A DNA stretch of 64,000 bases from Halobacteriovorax vibrionivorans. GTDB taxonomy: Bacteria > Bdellovibrionota > Bacteriovoracia > Bacteriovoracales > Bacteriovoracaceae. Positions 49,394-59,600 of this stretch are shown in pieces. Position 1 is the first letter of the stretch, and each line of letters begins with the position of its first letter. The notes below the pieces were generated by a model. It had not been told where the DNA came from, made no database searches, and saw nothing but the letters and a program-made list of their open reading frames with translations. Where the stretch lies: assembly GCF_003346865.1 (NCBI RefSeq), contig NZ_QDKL01000002.1, forward strand, positions 558,001 through 622,000, in the 5' to 3' direction. The position numbers and the translations under genes were made by a program.

Positions 49394-50656
49394 TTATTGT
49401 ACCCAAAGAAGACTGATGGCCGGCACATAGGTAATAATGGCCAAACAAATTAGTAGAATAAAGAGAAACGGCAAGGCCGAGCGATATAGTTCAGTAATTG
49501 GTCTCTTAAAGCGAATGGAGCTAATAAAGAGATTAATTCCCACTGGAGGCGTTATATAACCGATTTCTAAATTAGTGAGAAAGACAATGGCCAAATGAAT
49601 TGGATGTATATCAAATTGCTGGGCCAATGGAAGAATTAGTGGAACAACCACAATTATCGCACTAAAAATATCCATTAAACTTCCTACAATAAGTAAGAAA
49701 ACGTTCAAGAATAAAAGAAAGGCGTATTTATTAGTTAGAACTCCACTAAAGGCCGTAAATAATTGATTTGGAACTTCTTCATCAACGAGAAAGTTTGTTA
49801 GTCCAAGAGCGCAACAAAGAATAATAAGAATGGCCCCAACCATAGTCATGGAGTCTTTGATAATCCCAGGAACATCCTTAGTAAGACTTAAATCCTTATA
49901 AACAAAGCATTCAATGATTAGAATGTAGAAGGCCGTAAATGCAGCAGCTTCTGTTACAGTAACAAAGCCACCATAAATTCCCACAAGAACAGCAATAGGT
50001 AGTAACAACTCAAAGAAGGCCCCTTTAAAACTTGCAATGGCCTCACTTAACTCAAACTTACCTCTTTCATTATTTTTCCCAGACTTAAGAATTGAATAAA
50101 TGGCAAGGCCCACAATCAATAGGACACCTGGAACAATTCCCGCTTTAAAGAGTTGATCAATATCAACACCAGCAACAATTCCGTAGAGAATAATTGGCAG
50201 TGAAGGAGGAAAGAGTAAACCAAGAGAGCCTGAAGTCGTAATAAAGCCCATTGTGAACTTGTCACTATGTCCACGGCCCATAAGAATTGGATAGATTAGG
50301 CCACCAAGAGCAACGATCGTTACACCACTAGCTCCAGTAAATGCAGTAAAGAAGGCACAAAGACAAAGGCCAACAATGGCAACTCCACCAGGCATCCAAG
50401 AAAGCATGGCATTGGTAAAGCGAAATAATCTCTTTGGTGCATTTGATTCTGCAAGTAAGTATCCTGCAAATGTAAATAATGGAATTGTTAAAATAGTTGG
50501 AGCAGAAGCAAGTCGATAGATCTCAACAGAAACTGCCGATGGATCAATCCCATTATGAAAGAAGGCCGCTAAGGCGACACATCCTAAGACGATAAAAAGA
50601 GGCACACCAATTAGCGCCAAAATTAATGCGGCAATACTAATTGTTATTAAGCTCAT
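49394..50656 (-). CDS. TRAP transporter large permease (DctM)
   Basis: 420 residues, about twelve membrane segments. GCLCAFFTAFTGASGVTIVALGGLIYP, MGFITTSGSLGLLFPPSLPIILYG and LEIGYITPPVGINLF are the DctM signatures. It is the Na+-coupled channel of the TRAP transporter. It overlaps the DctQ gene upstream by 20 bp. Confidence 0.93.
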   Translation of the reverse strand: MSLITISIAALILALIGVPLFIVLGCVALAAFFHNGIDPSAVSVEIYRLASAPTILTIPLFTFAGYLLAESNAPKRLFRFTNAMLSWMPGGVAIVGLCLCAFFTAFTGASGVTIVALGGLIYPILMGRGHSDKFTMGFITTSGSLGLLFPPSLPIILYGIVAGVDIDQLFKAGIVPGVLLIVGLAIYSILKSGKNNERGKFELSEAIASFKGAFFELLLPIAVLVGIYGGFVTVTEAAAFTAFYILIIECFVYKDLSLTKDVPGIIKDSMTMVGAILIILCCALGLTNFLVDEEVPNQLFTAFSGVLTNKYAFLLFLNVFLLIVGSLMDIFSAIIVVVPLILPLAQQFDIHPIHLAIVFLTNLEIGYITPPVGINLFISSIRFKRPITELYRSALPFLFILLICLAIITYVPAISLLWVQ

Positions 50657-51134
50657 GCTCTTCTTCCCTAAAGTCTAAGAATGCTAGAAGTGAGCGCCAA
50701 AAGATTAGCGCAAACCCTGCTGGAATAATACCTACTAAAACAGATGTATGAACTCCCAGTGATGAAAGGCGTCCATATTCTTTTTCAACATTATAAAATT
50801 GTACACCTGAAGCAAAAAGCCAAGTGGCCCCAACAATTGTACAAAGACTGATAAATTTATTTAAAACAAAGAGTGATTTTTTATATCCTGAGTTTTCTAA
50901 GAACTTAGGAAGAATCTCAATAGCGATATGGCGAGACTTTCCACTTGCCATTGCAGCACCAAAGAATGCCAAGACAAAAACGAGGTGTCGAACTAATGGA
51001 TCAATCCAAGAAAAAGAAAGATTGAACCATCTCAAAATAATTGAGGCGACACTAAAGCCTAAGATTGTTACGACGACAATAACAAGGCCAGTACTGATAA
51101 AATCATCGGTGAGTTTTTCGACTTTTCTAATCAC
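50637..51134 (-). CDS. TRAP transporter small permease (DctQ)
   Basis: 165 residues with four membrane helices. WIDPLVRHLVFVLAFFGAAMASGKSRHIAIEIL is the DctQ-type motif around helices 2 and 3. It works with DctM and the binding protein at 51138. Start 4 bp after the DctP gene end. Confidence 0.88.
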   Translation of the reverse strand: MIRKVEKLTDDFISTGLVIVVVTILGFSVASIILRWFNLSFSWIDPLVRHLVFVLAFFGAAMASGKSRHIAIEILPKFLENSGYKKSLFVLNKFISLCTIVGATWLFASGVQFYNVEKEYGRLSSLGVHTSVLVGIIPAGFALIFWRSLLAFLDFREEEHELNNN

Positions 51135-51137
51135 AAC

Positions 51138-52127
51138 TTAATTCTTCTTTTTACTCTTTTCTAAACTCTTTTCTAGCAGCTCATAGGCCTTTGCAGAAAA
51201 CAGCTTTCCTTTTAATTTCTTAATTGTAGCTTCTCTAACCTTTACAGCTAGATCAATATCCTTATCACTTAGCTTAACAAATTCAACACCAGACTGCTTC
51301 ATAAGATCAAGTGAGTCCTGATTATCTTTTTCATTTGTTGCTTTAACTTGATCGATATATCTCTTTGAAACTTCCTTCACAATCTTTTGATTCTCAGGAG
51401 AAATTCTTTTAAATGCTTTGTTACTAATTAAAAAAGCCCCCACAGAAGTTGAAAGAGGAAAATCAATTAAATACTGAACCTTTGTATTCCACTGCATCGA
51501 AAGAATCGCTAGAGGTGGAGCATAAGCCGCTTCTATGATTCCAGTTGAAAGTGAAGATAATACATCAGGAAGAGGAAGTGGTACTGAAACTAATTTCATT
51601 TCTTCTAAGATCGTTTCAACAAGAGGATCTCCTTCCCAAGACCAAATCTTTACTCCTTGAAGATTATCAAGAGAAGCAATTTTATTTTTAGAAACAAAGT
51701 ACACCATACCGATATCGAAGAAACCTAGGTTAACAAAGTTCTTAGCTTCAACACTTTTATTTAGATATGGAGTTAAGTCATCAATTGCTTTTAATACGCG
51801 GTCTCTATCGTGATAGAAAGTAAATGGTAATTCTAAGACACGGATATCACCGTTAATATCCCCTAGAGTCTTTGCAGTAAAAACTCCACCATGTAATTGT
51901 CCAACGCGAATCTTTCTTAAAACATCTGGTTCATCACCTTGAGAACCACCAAAGTAGAATTTAACTTTTACCTTTCCACCAGTTTCTTTCTTAATTGCCT
52001 TGGCCATCTTTTTAAGATTCTTGGCCCAATTAGTTCCCTCAGGTGTTAAGACACCAACTTTTAGAGTTAGTGCATAAAGGTTAAATGTAACAAGTAGTGT
52101 AAGTGCAATTTTTAAAATATTTTTCAT
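51138..52127 (-). CDS. TRAP transporter substrate-binding protein (DctP)
   Basis: 329 residues with a signal peptide. LKVGVLTPEGTNWAKNLKKMAKAIKKETGGKVKVKFYFGGSQGDEPDVLRKIRVGQL and VKIWSWEGDPLVETILEEM are DctP-type signatures. It binds an organic anion in the periplasm; the substrate is not predictable from this alone. Between TatT and DctQ genes. Confidence 0.92.
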   Translation of the reverse strand: MKNILKIALTLLVTFNLYALTLKVGVLTPEGTNWAKNLKKMAKAIKKETGGKVKVKFYFGGSQGDEPDVLRKIRVGQLHGGVFTAKTLGDINGDIRVLELPFTFYHDRDRVLKAIDDLTPYLNKSVEAKNFVNLGFFDIGMVYFVSKNKIASLDNLQGVKIWSWEGDPLVETILEEMKLVSVPLPLPDVLSSLSTGIIEAAYAPPLAILSMQWNTKVQYLIDFPLSTSVGAFLISNKAFKRISPENQKIVKEVSKRYIDQVKATNEKDNQDSLDLMKQSGVEFVKLSDKDIDLAVKVREATIKKLKGKLFSAKAYELLEKSLEKSKKKN

Positions 52128-52140
52128 ATGATCTTACCTA

Positions 52141-53106
52141 TTAAAAAATTTCTTTTTCTAAACTTTCAATAATCTCAAGTCTTTTATTAGCGATGAGATT
52201 AAATAGATTATTATAATTAATTTCAGGAGCTTCTAGTTTTCCACCGCTCCAATACTTTGATTCTAAATTTTCACGTGTATATTTTTCTATTTCTAATTTC
52301 TGATTGAGATAAACATTCTTCTCATACATAGGAACTGCATAGAATTGAATAAATGCTAAACGTACCATCATATTATCTGGCCACTTTGCAATTGCTTTCT
52401 CAAATAAGGCCTTCCCTTCCATTGGATTACCACCAAGTCCACGTGGCCTAGATGCAACATAAGAAGCTGAAAAGATATCACAAGCACCGTAACCAAGTTT
52501 TGGATTCTTCTCACAAGACCAGTCATACATCACCTTGGCCAGTGGAAGATAAGCAACAGTTCTCATATTATCTCTTTGAAGATTAATAATTGAGGCCAAG
52601 GCCTGAGCTGTGTAGAAGACACCTTCAACATCAGAAGCACTATCACTTAATTTATCTTCAAGTAATTTATAAAATTCATCAGGGCTTGAGATATATTTTG
52701 TGAAGTCAAAGTTTTCAAAATCTCTTTCTTTAAAAAATAGAGCTGAATAACTAAGGGCACGAGTATAATTTGATAGCGCACGAGAACGATGAACAGAATT
52801 CATCTTTTCTTGTAGCTGATCTTTAAGATAGTATGTTTCATCAATAGCAAAGGCCTTGCCAGTGTAGCCTTTAATCAGAGTAACAATGAAGTCGACATTT
52901 GAGCGATCTGTAGCATAGAGCGTTTCTAGAACTTTGATATTTCCACTGATTGTTTCTTCAAACAAATTCCAGTCATTTTCCACTAAAACAGCATCTGAAG
53001 ATTCAAAAATCATCTCCCCCATTTGCGAAGTCGCTGCCTTCTTAATAGTTGAACAAGAAACTACAGTAAAAAGTAGAATTAGCAATGCCAATTTTTCTTT
53101 GCACAT
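52141..53106 (-). CDS. TatT lipoprotein (TRAP-associated T component)
   Basis: 321 residues with lipobox VVSC (Cys18). The helical TPR-like body with GYTGKAFAIDETYYLKD, NYTRALSYSALFF and SCEKNPKLGYGACDIFSASYVASRPRGLGGNP matches the T component of TatT-TRAP transporters (Treponema Tp0956 family), a trimeric lipoprotein thought to hand hydrophobic substrates to DctP. It starts the operon tatT-dctP-dctQ-dctM, typical of the TPAT transporter type. Confidence 0.8.
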   Translation of the reverse strand: MCKEKLALLILLFTVVSCSTIKKAATSQMGEMIFESSDAVLVENDWNLFEETISGNIKVLETLYATDRSNVDFIVTLIKGYTGKAFAIDETYYLKDQLQEKMNSVHRSRALSNYTRALSYSALFFKERDFENFDFTKYISSPDEFYKLLEDKLSDSASDVEGVFYTAQALASIINLQRDNMRTVAYLPLAKVMYDWSCEKNPKLGYGACDIFSASYVASRPRGLGGNPMEGKALFEKAIAKWPDNMMVRLAFIQFYAVPMYEKNVYLNQKLEIEKYTRENLESKYWSGGKLEAPEINYNNLFNLIANKRLEIIESLEKEIF

Positions 53107-53469
53107 TTTTGGCCATCCTTATAAAAACTATAGTAGTAATTTGCCTTATATAATTAGTAATTACAAGCAGTTATTACCTTTTTCTTGACGCTCGAGTCAT
53201 CCACTACTGGCCGTATTGCACCATTTGTAAGCCCATGATATGATTAGAAAATATCATTCGGACTAAATGTTTTTTGCAGTTATTCCGAGTATATATTTAA
53301 GGATTTAAACTTTGTCACGGAGTGACCATTGAGAGTAGTTTTTCTACGAGTAGATGAACTACTTACCTAATCCGATTCTGAGTTAGTGAGCTTTTTCTCT
53401 CCACTTAGGTATCGATTAAGGTAAGTATTTTGAAAACCTTTTTCGGTAACTATTAACAAGGAGATGGAG
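53107..53469. promoter_or_regulatory. Divergent upstream region of the TatT operon and the basic peptide gene
   Basis: About 360 bases with AT-rich promoter-like stretches and short inverted repeats (TCACGGAGTGA near 53315; GAGTAGTTTTTCTAC and GAGTAGATGAACTAC near 53330-53365). No coding frame is convincing, although a minus-strand frame runs across. Confidence 0.3.
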
Positions 53470-53658
53470 ATGTCATCACAAGGAACATCTAACGAAAAAT
53501 TGACGCCAAACCTAAACCCAACTGGTCTAAACAGACTAAGAACTATTCGTAAGTCTGCTAGTCTAAAGCCTAGAAAGTCTCTTTTAAGAGTAAAGAGTCT
53601 TAGACCTACACGTGCTGTTTTAGGTGGAAGCAAGAAAACTGAAGAATCAGAAGGATAG
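53470..53658 (+). CDS. Small basic protein of unknown function
   Basis: 62 residues from the ATG at 53470, chosen because AAGGAG lies 6 nt before it. Strongly basic, with Pro/Leu/Arg/Ser repeats (LRTIRKSASLKPRKSLLRVKSLRPTRAVLGGS). No membrane segment. It could bind nucleic acid or a secretion partner. A minus-strand frame overlaps it, but the ribosome site favours the + strand. Family not recognised. Confidence 0.5.
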   Translation: MSSQGTSNEKLTPNLNPTGLNRLRTIRKSASLKPRKSLLRVKSLRPTRAVLGGSKKTEESEG

Positions 53659-53663
53659 AAAGT

Positions 53664-54146
53664 CTATCTCTTCTTTGATTTAGGTGAAATAAGTTGCTTG
53701 TCGTAAGTAGATTTCAAGCTACGCAAAGACTCGTCGCGAATTTCATCCAGTTTCTTAAGTCTTTGGTCGTGAAGAAAGTTGAGGTAGTTCTTCTTTGCAA
53801 TAAAGAGGTTGTTTAAGTAGGTAACCTGAAATGCTCTCAACTCGCGGAAGCACAAGTCCTTTTCCACTCTGGTAAGCTTCCTACGACTTTCTTCAAGATC
53901 TTTTTGCGTTAGAACAAACGTTGAAAAATCCCCAGTACAAACACCTTTTTTAAGCTCAATGTAGCGATCGATTTCTTTTCTCAATTCCTGCGTCTTAGTT
54001 ACGTAATCATCTGGTGGAAAACTTTTAACCTTTTCCAACTTATCATACATCTCTTTACTAACCTCTTTGTCAGTCTTTGCTTGAGGCTGAGCAACGGCCA
54101 TCTTTGAAATGAGAATGAATGTTAAAGCGTAAGTTATATACTTCAA
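53664..54146 (-). CDS. Small periplasmic helical protein
   Basis: 160 residues with a signal peptide (ISKMAVAQ). The rest is a charged helical body with a Cys pair (GVCTGDF, LCFREL). It overlaps the DUF167 gene by 4 bp and so belongs to the maf operon. No family recognised. Confidence 0.55.
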   Translation of the reverse strand: MKYITYALTFILISKMAVAQPQAKTDKEVSKEMYDKLEKVKSFPPDDYVTKTQELRKEIDRYIELKKGVCTGDFSTFVLTQKDLEESRRKLTRVEKDLCFRELRAFQVTYLNNLFIAKKNYLNFLHDQRLKKLDEIRDESLRSLKSTYDKQLISPKSKKR

Positions 54147-54508
54147 GCTAATGCCTTTTTAATTTTTTCCAAAAAATAATTACTATCTTTATTATGCGCA
54201 AAGACAAAGGTTATGGCCATTTTTTTAAACTTAGATTGTTGGCCACTCGTTAATTCTATGCTTCCTTTAGAGACACCAAATTTCTTAGCAACTAATTTCA
54301 TAATTCCTGCATTGGCCTTACCATCTTCAGGTGGCGACTGAGTGCTAACGATGAGATGTCCAGTATCAGCAATAGCGAGCTTTTCTACTTTTGCTCCAGG
54401 CTTGGCCCAAATGTCGATCTCAATAATGAGATCAACTGCATCGCGCAATACCTGATGATGAATTCCTAACTGTGTTAGATAGTCACTTATTGAAATACTT
54501 CTCTCCAC
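54143..54508 (-). CDS. DUF167 (YggU) family protein
   Basis: 121 residues. WAKPGAKVEKLA, STQSPPEDGKANAGIMKLVAKKFGVSKGSIELTSGQQSKFKKM is the DUF167 signature. A ~30-residue N-terminal extension precedes it. Overlaps maf by 22 bp. Function unknown in the family. Confidence 0.88.
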   Translation of the reverse strand: MERSISISDYLTQLGIHHQVLRDAVDLIIEIDIWAKPGAKVEKLAIADTGHLIVSTQSPPEDGKANAGIMKLVAKKFGVSKGSIELTSGQQSKFKKMAITFVFAHNKDSNYFLEKIKKALA

Positions 54509-55107
54509 TTAGAGCTGTCATAGCCTAGATCAGACAGAAAGCTTTTCATTTCATCAATAAAATCAGAAAGTGGAAATCCCACAACGTTAGAATATGAGCC
54601 ACTTAAGTTTTCCACAAATAAAAGACCCTGGCCTTGAATTCCATAGGCACCGGCCTTATCCATCGCCTCTTCACCTTCCAGATAGAGGTCTAAAATTTCA
54701 GGAGAAATATCTGTAAACTTCACTTCAGATACTTTTGAAAAAGTTCTCTCTTTACCACCGCATGCCATATAAACGGCCGTGTATACTTCGTGCTCTTTAC
54801 CGGAAAGCTCATTTAACATGGCCCTTGCATCGGCCTTATCTTTTGGCTTTCCTAAAACCTTATCCCCAATTGCAACCAAAGTATCAGAGGCCACAATATA
54901 GTGGTTTGGAGTCGAGTCTTTCGTAAGAGAAACGATATCTCTTCCTTTAAGCTCGGCCAGCTCTTCAACGATTTCTCTAGGATGTTGTCTCGTAGTAATT
55001 TCTTCGACGTCAGAAGGTTTTATTTCAATTGGTACTTTCATCCAAGATAGAAGTTCCTTTCTGCGAGGACTCCCTGATGCCAGGATAAATTTTAGTGTTG
55101 ATGCCAT
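54487..55107 (-). CDS. maf: Maf-type nucleotide pyrophosphatase
   Basis: 206 residues. ILASGSPRRKELL, VEEITTRQHP, VASDTLVAIGDKVLGKP and GAYGIQGQG are the Maf motifs. It hydrolyses modified or canonical NTPs to monophosphates (house-cleaning). Its first 83 bp overlap the end of the secreted protein gene upstream. Confidence 0.93.
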   Translation of the reverse strand: MASTLKFILASGSPRRKELLSWMKVPIEIKPSDVEEITTRQHPREIVEELAELKGRDIVSLTKDSTPNHYIVASDTLVAIGDKVLGKPKDKADARAMLNELSGKEHEVYTAVYMACGGKERTFSKVSEVKFTDISPEILDLYLEGEEAMDKAGAYGIQGQGLLFVENLSGSYSNVVGFPLSDFIDEMKSFLSDLGYDSSKWREVFQ

Positions 55108-56458
55108 TTAGTTTTTTCCATAAATCAAGTTTTTCAGAATTAAGCTCTGGAAAATAACTTCGAGAGTTCTCCATTGCTCCTGCTCTATAATAACTTTCCT
55201 GTGCCTTAGTGTAAAAGTCTTTCCTAAGGACATCTTTATCTCGTCGGCCAACTCGTGCAAGAACTTGCTTTCGATAGCGATCAGCAATGGCCAAGTTTGT
55301 GGTTTCAATTTGTCTTGAATGTTTCCAGAGAAACTTTATACGATTATCAAGTTCACCCTCTTCCCACAGTCTCATGCCGTAGGCCCTTGCATAACCAACT
55401 TCATCTAATTTCTCAAATAGAACTTGTCCGTATCTCTCTAAGAAGATCTCTCGAGTATAGTAAATACCATTAATTCTCTTCGTCATTAATTCATTTTGTA
55501 AGAGAACATCATTTGGTTCCACAATAAAGTAGTTTCGATTTATAAAAGAAAAACGATACCACGTCCCTTTACTTAATTGCTCAAATTCTTCGTTTGCATA
55601 TCCTCTTAAGTTAACTTTTGGATTTGTCTCATTCTTATAAGAATAACCTAATTGCTCTTCATCTCGAAACTTAAGATAGCTATCATTACCAATTGAGACA
55701 TAGGTTTCAAAAGAAGGAGAATATGCTTCAAATGAAAAGAGAGGCGATTGAATAAAGAATCGACTCTTTCTCATTACCTTCTTATTATTTTTTTTAATTA
55801 AATCATTTATAAATTTTGTACGAGATCGATAACGAATATCATCTTCAAATAGGTACTCATTTAGAGATACATTCTTATCAAAAACAATTGGATTTGTTCG
55901 ATTGATTGGAAGAGGATGAAAGACAGCATCAGTGTCTCTCTTTTTACTCATTTTCAATTCTTCTTCTGAGCGTGAGATTAAAAGCATATTTCCAACATTT
56001 GCTCTTAGGTAAAAGAAGACCTCTTTTTCTAAGACATTAATTTCTTTAAAAGAAACCGAGCTCTCTGGCGCCATACGAATCAGGGTTCCATCAAAGAGCA
56101 TTAACCAAAGATAACTATCCACACCAGTTTCAATATCATCGTTTTCTTTAATGAGTGAGCGGTAACCAACTTTATTCTCACCGAGATCGCGAAATAATGT
56201 ACATTGGCCTACACATTTAATAACTCTTCCCATCTCTTCTCTTAGACCAGACATCTTGGCCAGATCACGCCAAAGAGGATAGCTTTCTTTAAAGCGTAAA
56301 TCTTCCTTCCAGCTTTCATAACTGAGCCAGTCTTTGGCCTCTAACTTATCCCATTTAATTAGAGATTTTCGATCATCCTTAAACTTAAGTTCAGGGTTTG
56401 CGAAGGCCGCAAAGTAAATTGTGAGTAGTAATAAAACACGTAGCATCATAAACTTCAT
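55025..56458 (-). CDS. FecR-domain secreted protein
   Basis: 477 residues from the ATG at 56456-56458; signal peptide to AAFA. Residues ~90-170 fit a FecR-like pattern (IKENDDIETGVDSYLWLMLFDGTLIRMAPESSVSFKEI, FFYLRANVGNMLLIS). The later part is helical and basic with short repeats. It precedes and overlaps maf by 83 bp, a long overlap. FecR proteins in this group often work in envelope assembly rather than iron sensing; the role is unknown. Confidence 0.6.
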   Translation of the reverse strand: MKFMMLRVLLLLTIYFAAFANPELKFKDDRKSLIKWDKLEAKDWLSYESWKEDLRFKESYPLWRDLAKMSGLREEMGRVIKCVGQCTLFRDLGENKVGYRSLIKENDDIETGVDSYLWLMLFDGTLIRMAPESSVSFKEINVLEKEVFFYLRANVGNMLLISRSEEELKMSKKRDTDAVFHPLPINRTNPIVFDKNVSLNEYLFEDDIRYRSRTKFINDLIKKNNKKVMRKSRFFIQSPLFSFEAYSPSFETYVSIGNDSYLKFRDEEQLGYSYKNETNPKVNLRGYANEEFEQLSKGTWYRFSFINRNYFIVEPNDVLLQNELMTKRINGIYYTREIFLERYGQVLFEKLDEVGYARAYGMRLWEEGELDNRIKFLWKHSRQIETTNLAIADRYRKQVLARVGRRDKDVLRKDFYTKAQESYYRAGAMENSRSYFPELNSEKLDLWKKLNGINTKIYPGIRESSQKGTSILDESTN

Positions 56459-56611
56459 CGACAAAAGCTGGTCCTGGCCATAAATGAAGAAGAAATTGAG
56501 ACTTTTTCGGCACTTTATGCCCGATCTAAACTGTCAAAATCATAGGTTTCGTGCTAAATTTTGGGCCAAATATTAATTTACACAGAAACTTTAACAGACA
56601 AGGTTGATACG

Positions 56612-59600
56612 ATGAGTCAGGATAACGGACAATTTTCTTTTGTTAACACAGAACATGAAGTCTTAAAATTTTGGGAAGAAAACGATATTTTCCAAAAATC
56701 ACTTGAGCAAACAAAGGAAAAAGAGCCATATATTTTCTACGATGGCCCTCCATTTGCCACAGGTCTTCCTCACCACGGTCACCTACTTGCTGGAACACTA
56801 AAAGATATCGTTCCAAGATATTGGACAATGAAAGGTCGCTACGTTCAAAGAAGATTTGGATGGGATACGCACGGCCTTCCAATTGAGCAAGAAATTAATA
56901 AGAAATTAGAAATGACTGCACACGAAGCATTAGAGAAACTTGGTGTTGCTGGTTATAACCAAGAGTGTCGCTCAATTGTTGATCGCTACACAACTGAATG
57001 GCGCAAAACTGTTACTCGCCTTGGACGTTGGGTCGACTTCGACAATGACTATAAGACAATGGACCCAACTTTCATGGAATCATGTTGGTGGGTATTTAAA
57101 TCTCTTTGGGATAAGGACATGGTTTACAAGGGAACAAAAGTTGTTCCTTACTCAACTGGTCTTGGAACAGGGCTTTCAAACTTTGAAGCAGGTCTTGATT
57201 ACCGTGACGTTCAAGATCCGGCCATCACTGTTCTTTTCAAATTAGACGATCCAGAAAAAGCTGGTGCTGATTACGTGGCCGCATGGACAACAACTCCATG
57301 GACACTTCCATCAAACCTTGCTCTTTGTGTGGGTCCTGATATCGATTATGTTCGCGTAAAAGATAATGATCGTGGTGTAACAATCATCTTTGCTGAAGCA
57401 AGACTTGAAGCATATACAAAGAAGCGCAACCTTGAAGTAATCGGTGAATCATTTAAGGGAAGTGAACTTCTTGGACTTCGTTATGAGCCACTTTTTGATT
57501 TCTTTGCTGATCTAAAAGAAGAAGGCGCTTTTACAATCTTTAACGATGACTATGTAACGACAGATAGTGGTACAGGTATTGTTCACCAAGCACCAGCATT
57601 CGGTGAAGATGATAATAGAGTCTGTAAAGAAGCTGGAATGAAGGCCGAAGTTTGTCCTATCGATGATGCTGGTCAATTTACAAAAGAAGTTTCTGCTTAT
57701 GCAGGTCAATACGTAAAAGATGCTGATAAGCAAATCATTAAAGACCTTAAAGAAAATACAAAATTATACGATCACGGAAACCTCGTGCACCCTTACCCAT
57801 TCTGCTACCGCTCAGGAACGCCACTAATCTATCGTACAATCCCTCAGTGGTATGTAAAAGTAGAAGAAATCGTTGATAAGCTTGTTGCTAATAACAAAGA
57901 AATTCACTGGGTACCAGGTCATATCAAAGCAGGTCGTTTTGGTAAGTGGCTTGAGAATGCTCGTGACTGGGCCGTTTCTCGTACACGTGTTTGGGGAACT
58001 CCACTTCCAGTTTGGATCAACGATGAAACTGGAAATATGAAATGTCTTGGTTCAATCGAAGAGCTAAAAGAGCTTTCAGGGGTTGAGCTTACAGATCTTC
58101 ACCGTGAGTACACAGATGAAGTAACTTTTAAAATCGAAGGTGAAGAAGGAACGTATAAGCGTATCCCAGATGTCTTTGACTGTTGGTTTGAATCTGGTTC
58201 AATGCCATACGCGCAACTTCACTACCCATTTGAAAATAAGGAAATCTTTGAAAACGGATTCCCAGCAGAATTTATTGCTGAAGGTTTAGACCAAACACGT
58301 GGTTGGTTCTATACACTAACAATCCTTTCAACTGCCCTATTTGATAAACCAGCTTTTAAGAACGTTATCGTTAACGGTTTAGTTCTTGCTGAAGATGGTA
58401 AGAAGATGAGTAAATCTCTAAGAAACTTCACAGCTCCTGATGAGCTAATGGAAGAATTCGGATCAGACGCTCTAAGGCTATACCTAATTAACTCTGGTCT
58501 TGTTAAAGGTGAAGAACAACGCTTCACTGACGCTGGTGTTAAAGACATGGTTCGCCGTGCCCTACTACCTTGGTTAAACTCTTTTAAATTCTTCCAAACA
58601 TACGCATCAATTGATGGATGGAACTTTAATGAGCACGCTGAAAGTGGTGAGAATATCACTGATAATTGGGTTATCTCAAAACTACAAACTCTTAAAGAAA
58701 ATATTGAAGCAGAGATGGCACAGTACCAACTTTACAATGTTGTTCCTGCGCTTTTTAACTTCATTGAAGATTTAACAAATTGGTATATCCGCCTGAATCG
58801 TTCACGTTTCTGGGGAGAAGGCCTAACTTCAGATAAGAAGCAAGCTTACACAACTCTTTTTACAACACTAAAAGAAGTTACGATTGCTATGGCACCATTT
58901 GCACCATTCTTATCTGAGCATATCTTTAGTGAGCTAAAGAAATTTGACTCAAGTGAGAAGAACTTATCAGTTCACTTATGCGACTACCCTGTTGCAAATA
59001 CTGAGCTTAAGAACTCAGTTCTTGAAGATGCCGTTGATAGAATGCAACAGATTATCCTTCTTGGACGTCAAAAGCGTAACCAAGTTCAAATTAAGGTTAA
59101 GACGCCACTTGCTCGTCTAAGTGTTATTCACAAAGACCAAGCTCTTCTAGATGAGATCAAGAAACTTGAAGGATATATTCAATCAGAACTTAATGTTAAG
59201 AGCGTTGAGTACACAACTGATGAAGATAATTATATCAAGCTATACGCAAAACCAAACTCTCCAGTTCTAGGTAAACGCCTAGGAAAAGAATTTGGTAAGT
59301 TTATGGGAATGATTTCAAAACTTGGCGCAGCAGAACTTAATGAGCTTGAAGAAAAAGGAAGCCTTGAGCTTGCAGGTGAAACATTTGCTCCTTCAGACAT
59401 CCTAATTTTTAGAGAGGCCAAAGAAGGAACACAGGCCCTATCTAATCGTTATATTTCAATTGATATCGACACAAACCTAAATGAAGAATTAATTCTAGAA
59501 GGTCTTGCTCGTGAAGTTATCAATAGAATTCAAAGAACAAGAAAAGACTCTGGATTTAATGTTGAAGATCGTATTGAAGTAAACTTTAATGCAACAGATC

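Noticed and set aside
53367..53633. Minus-strand 88-codon frame over the basic peptide gene
   Set aside because: No ribosome site and mirrors the Arg/Lys-rich + strand gene.
56520..56611. Possible T-box or riboswitch before ileS
   Set aside because: Only about 90 bases, no T-box consensus or terminator/antiterminator pair seen.
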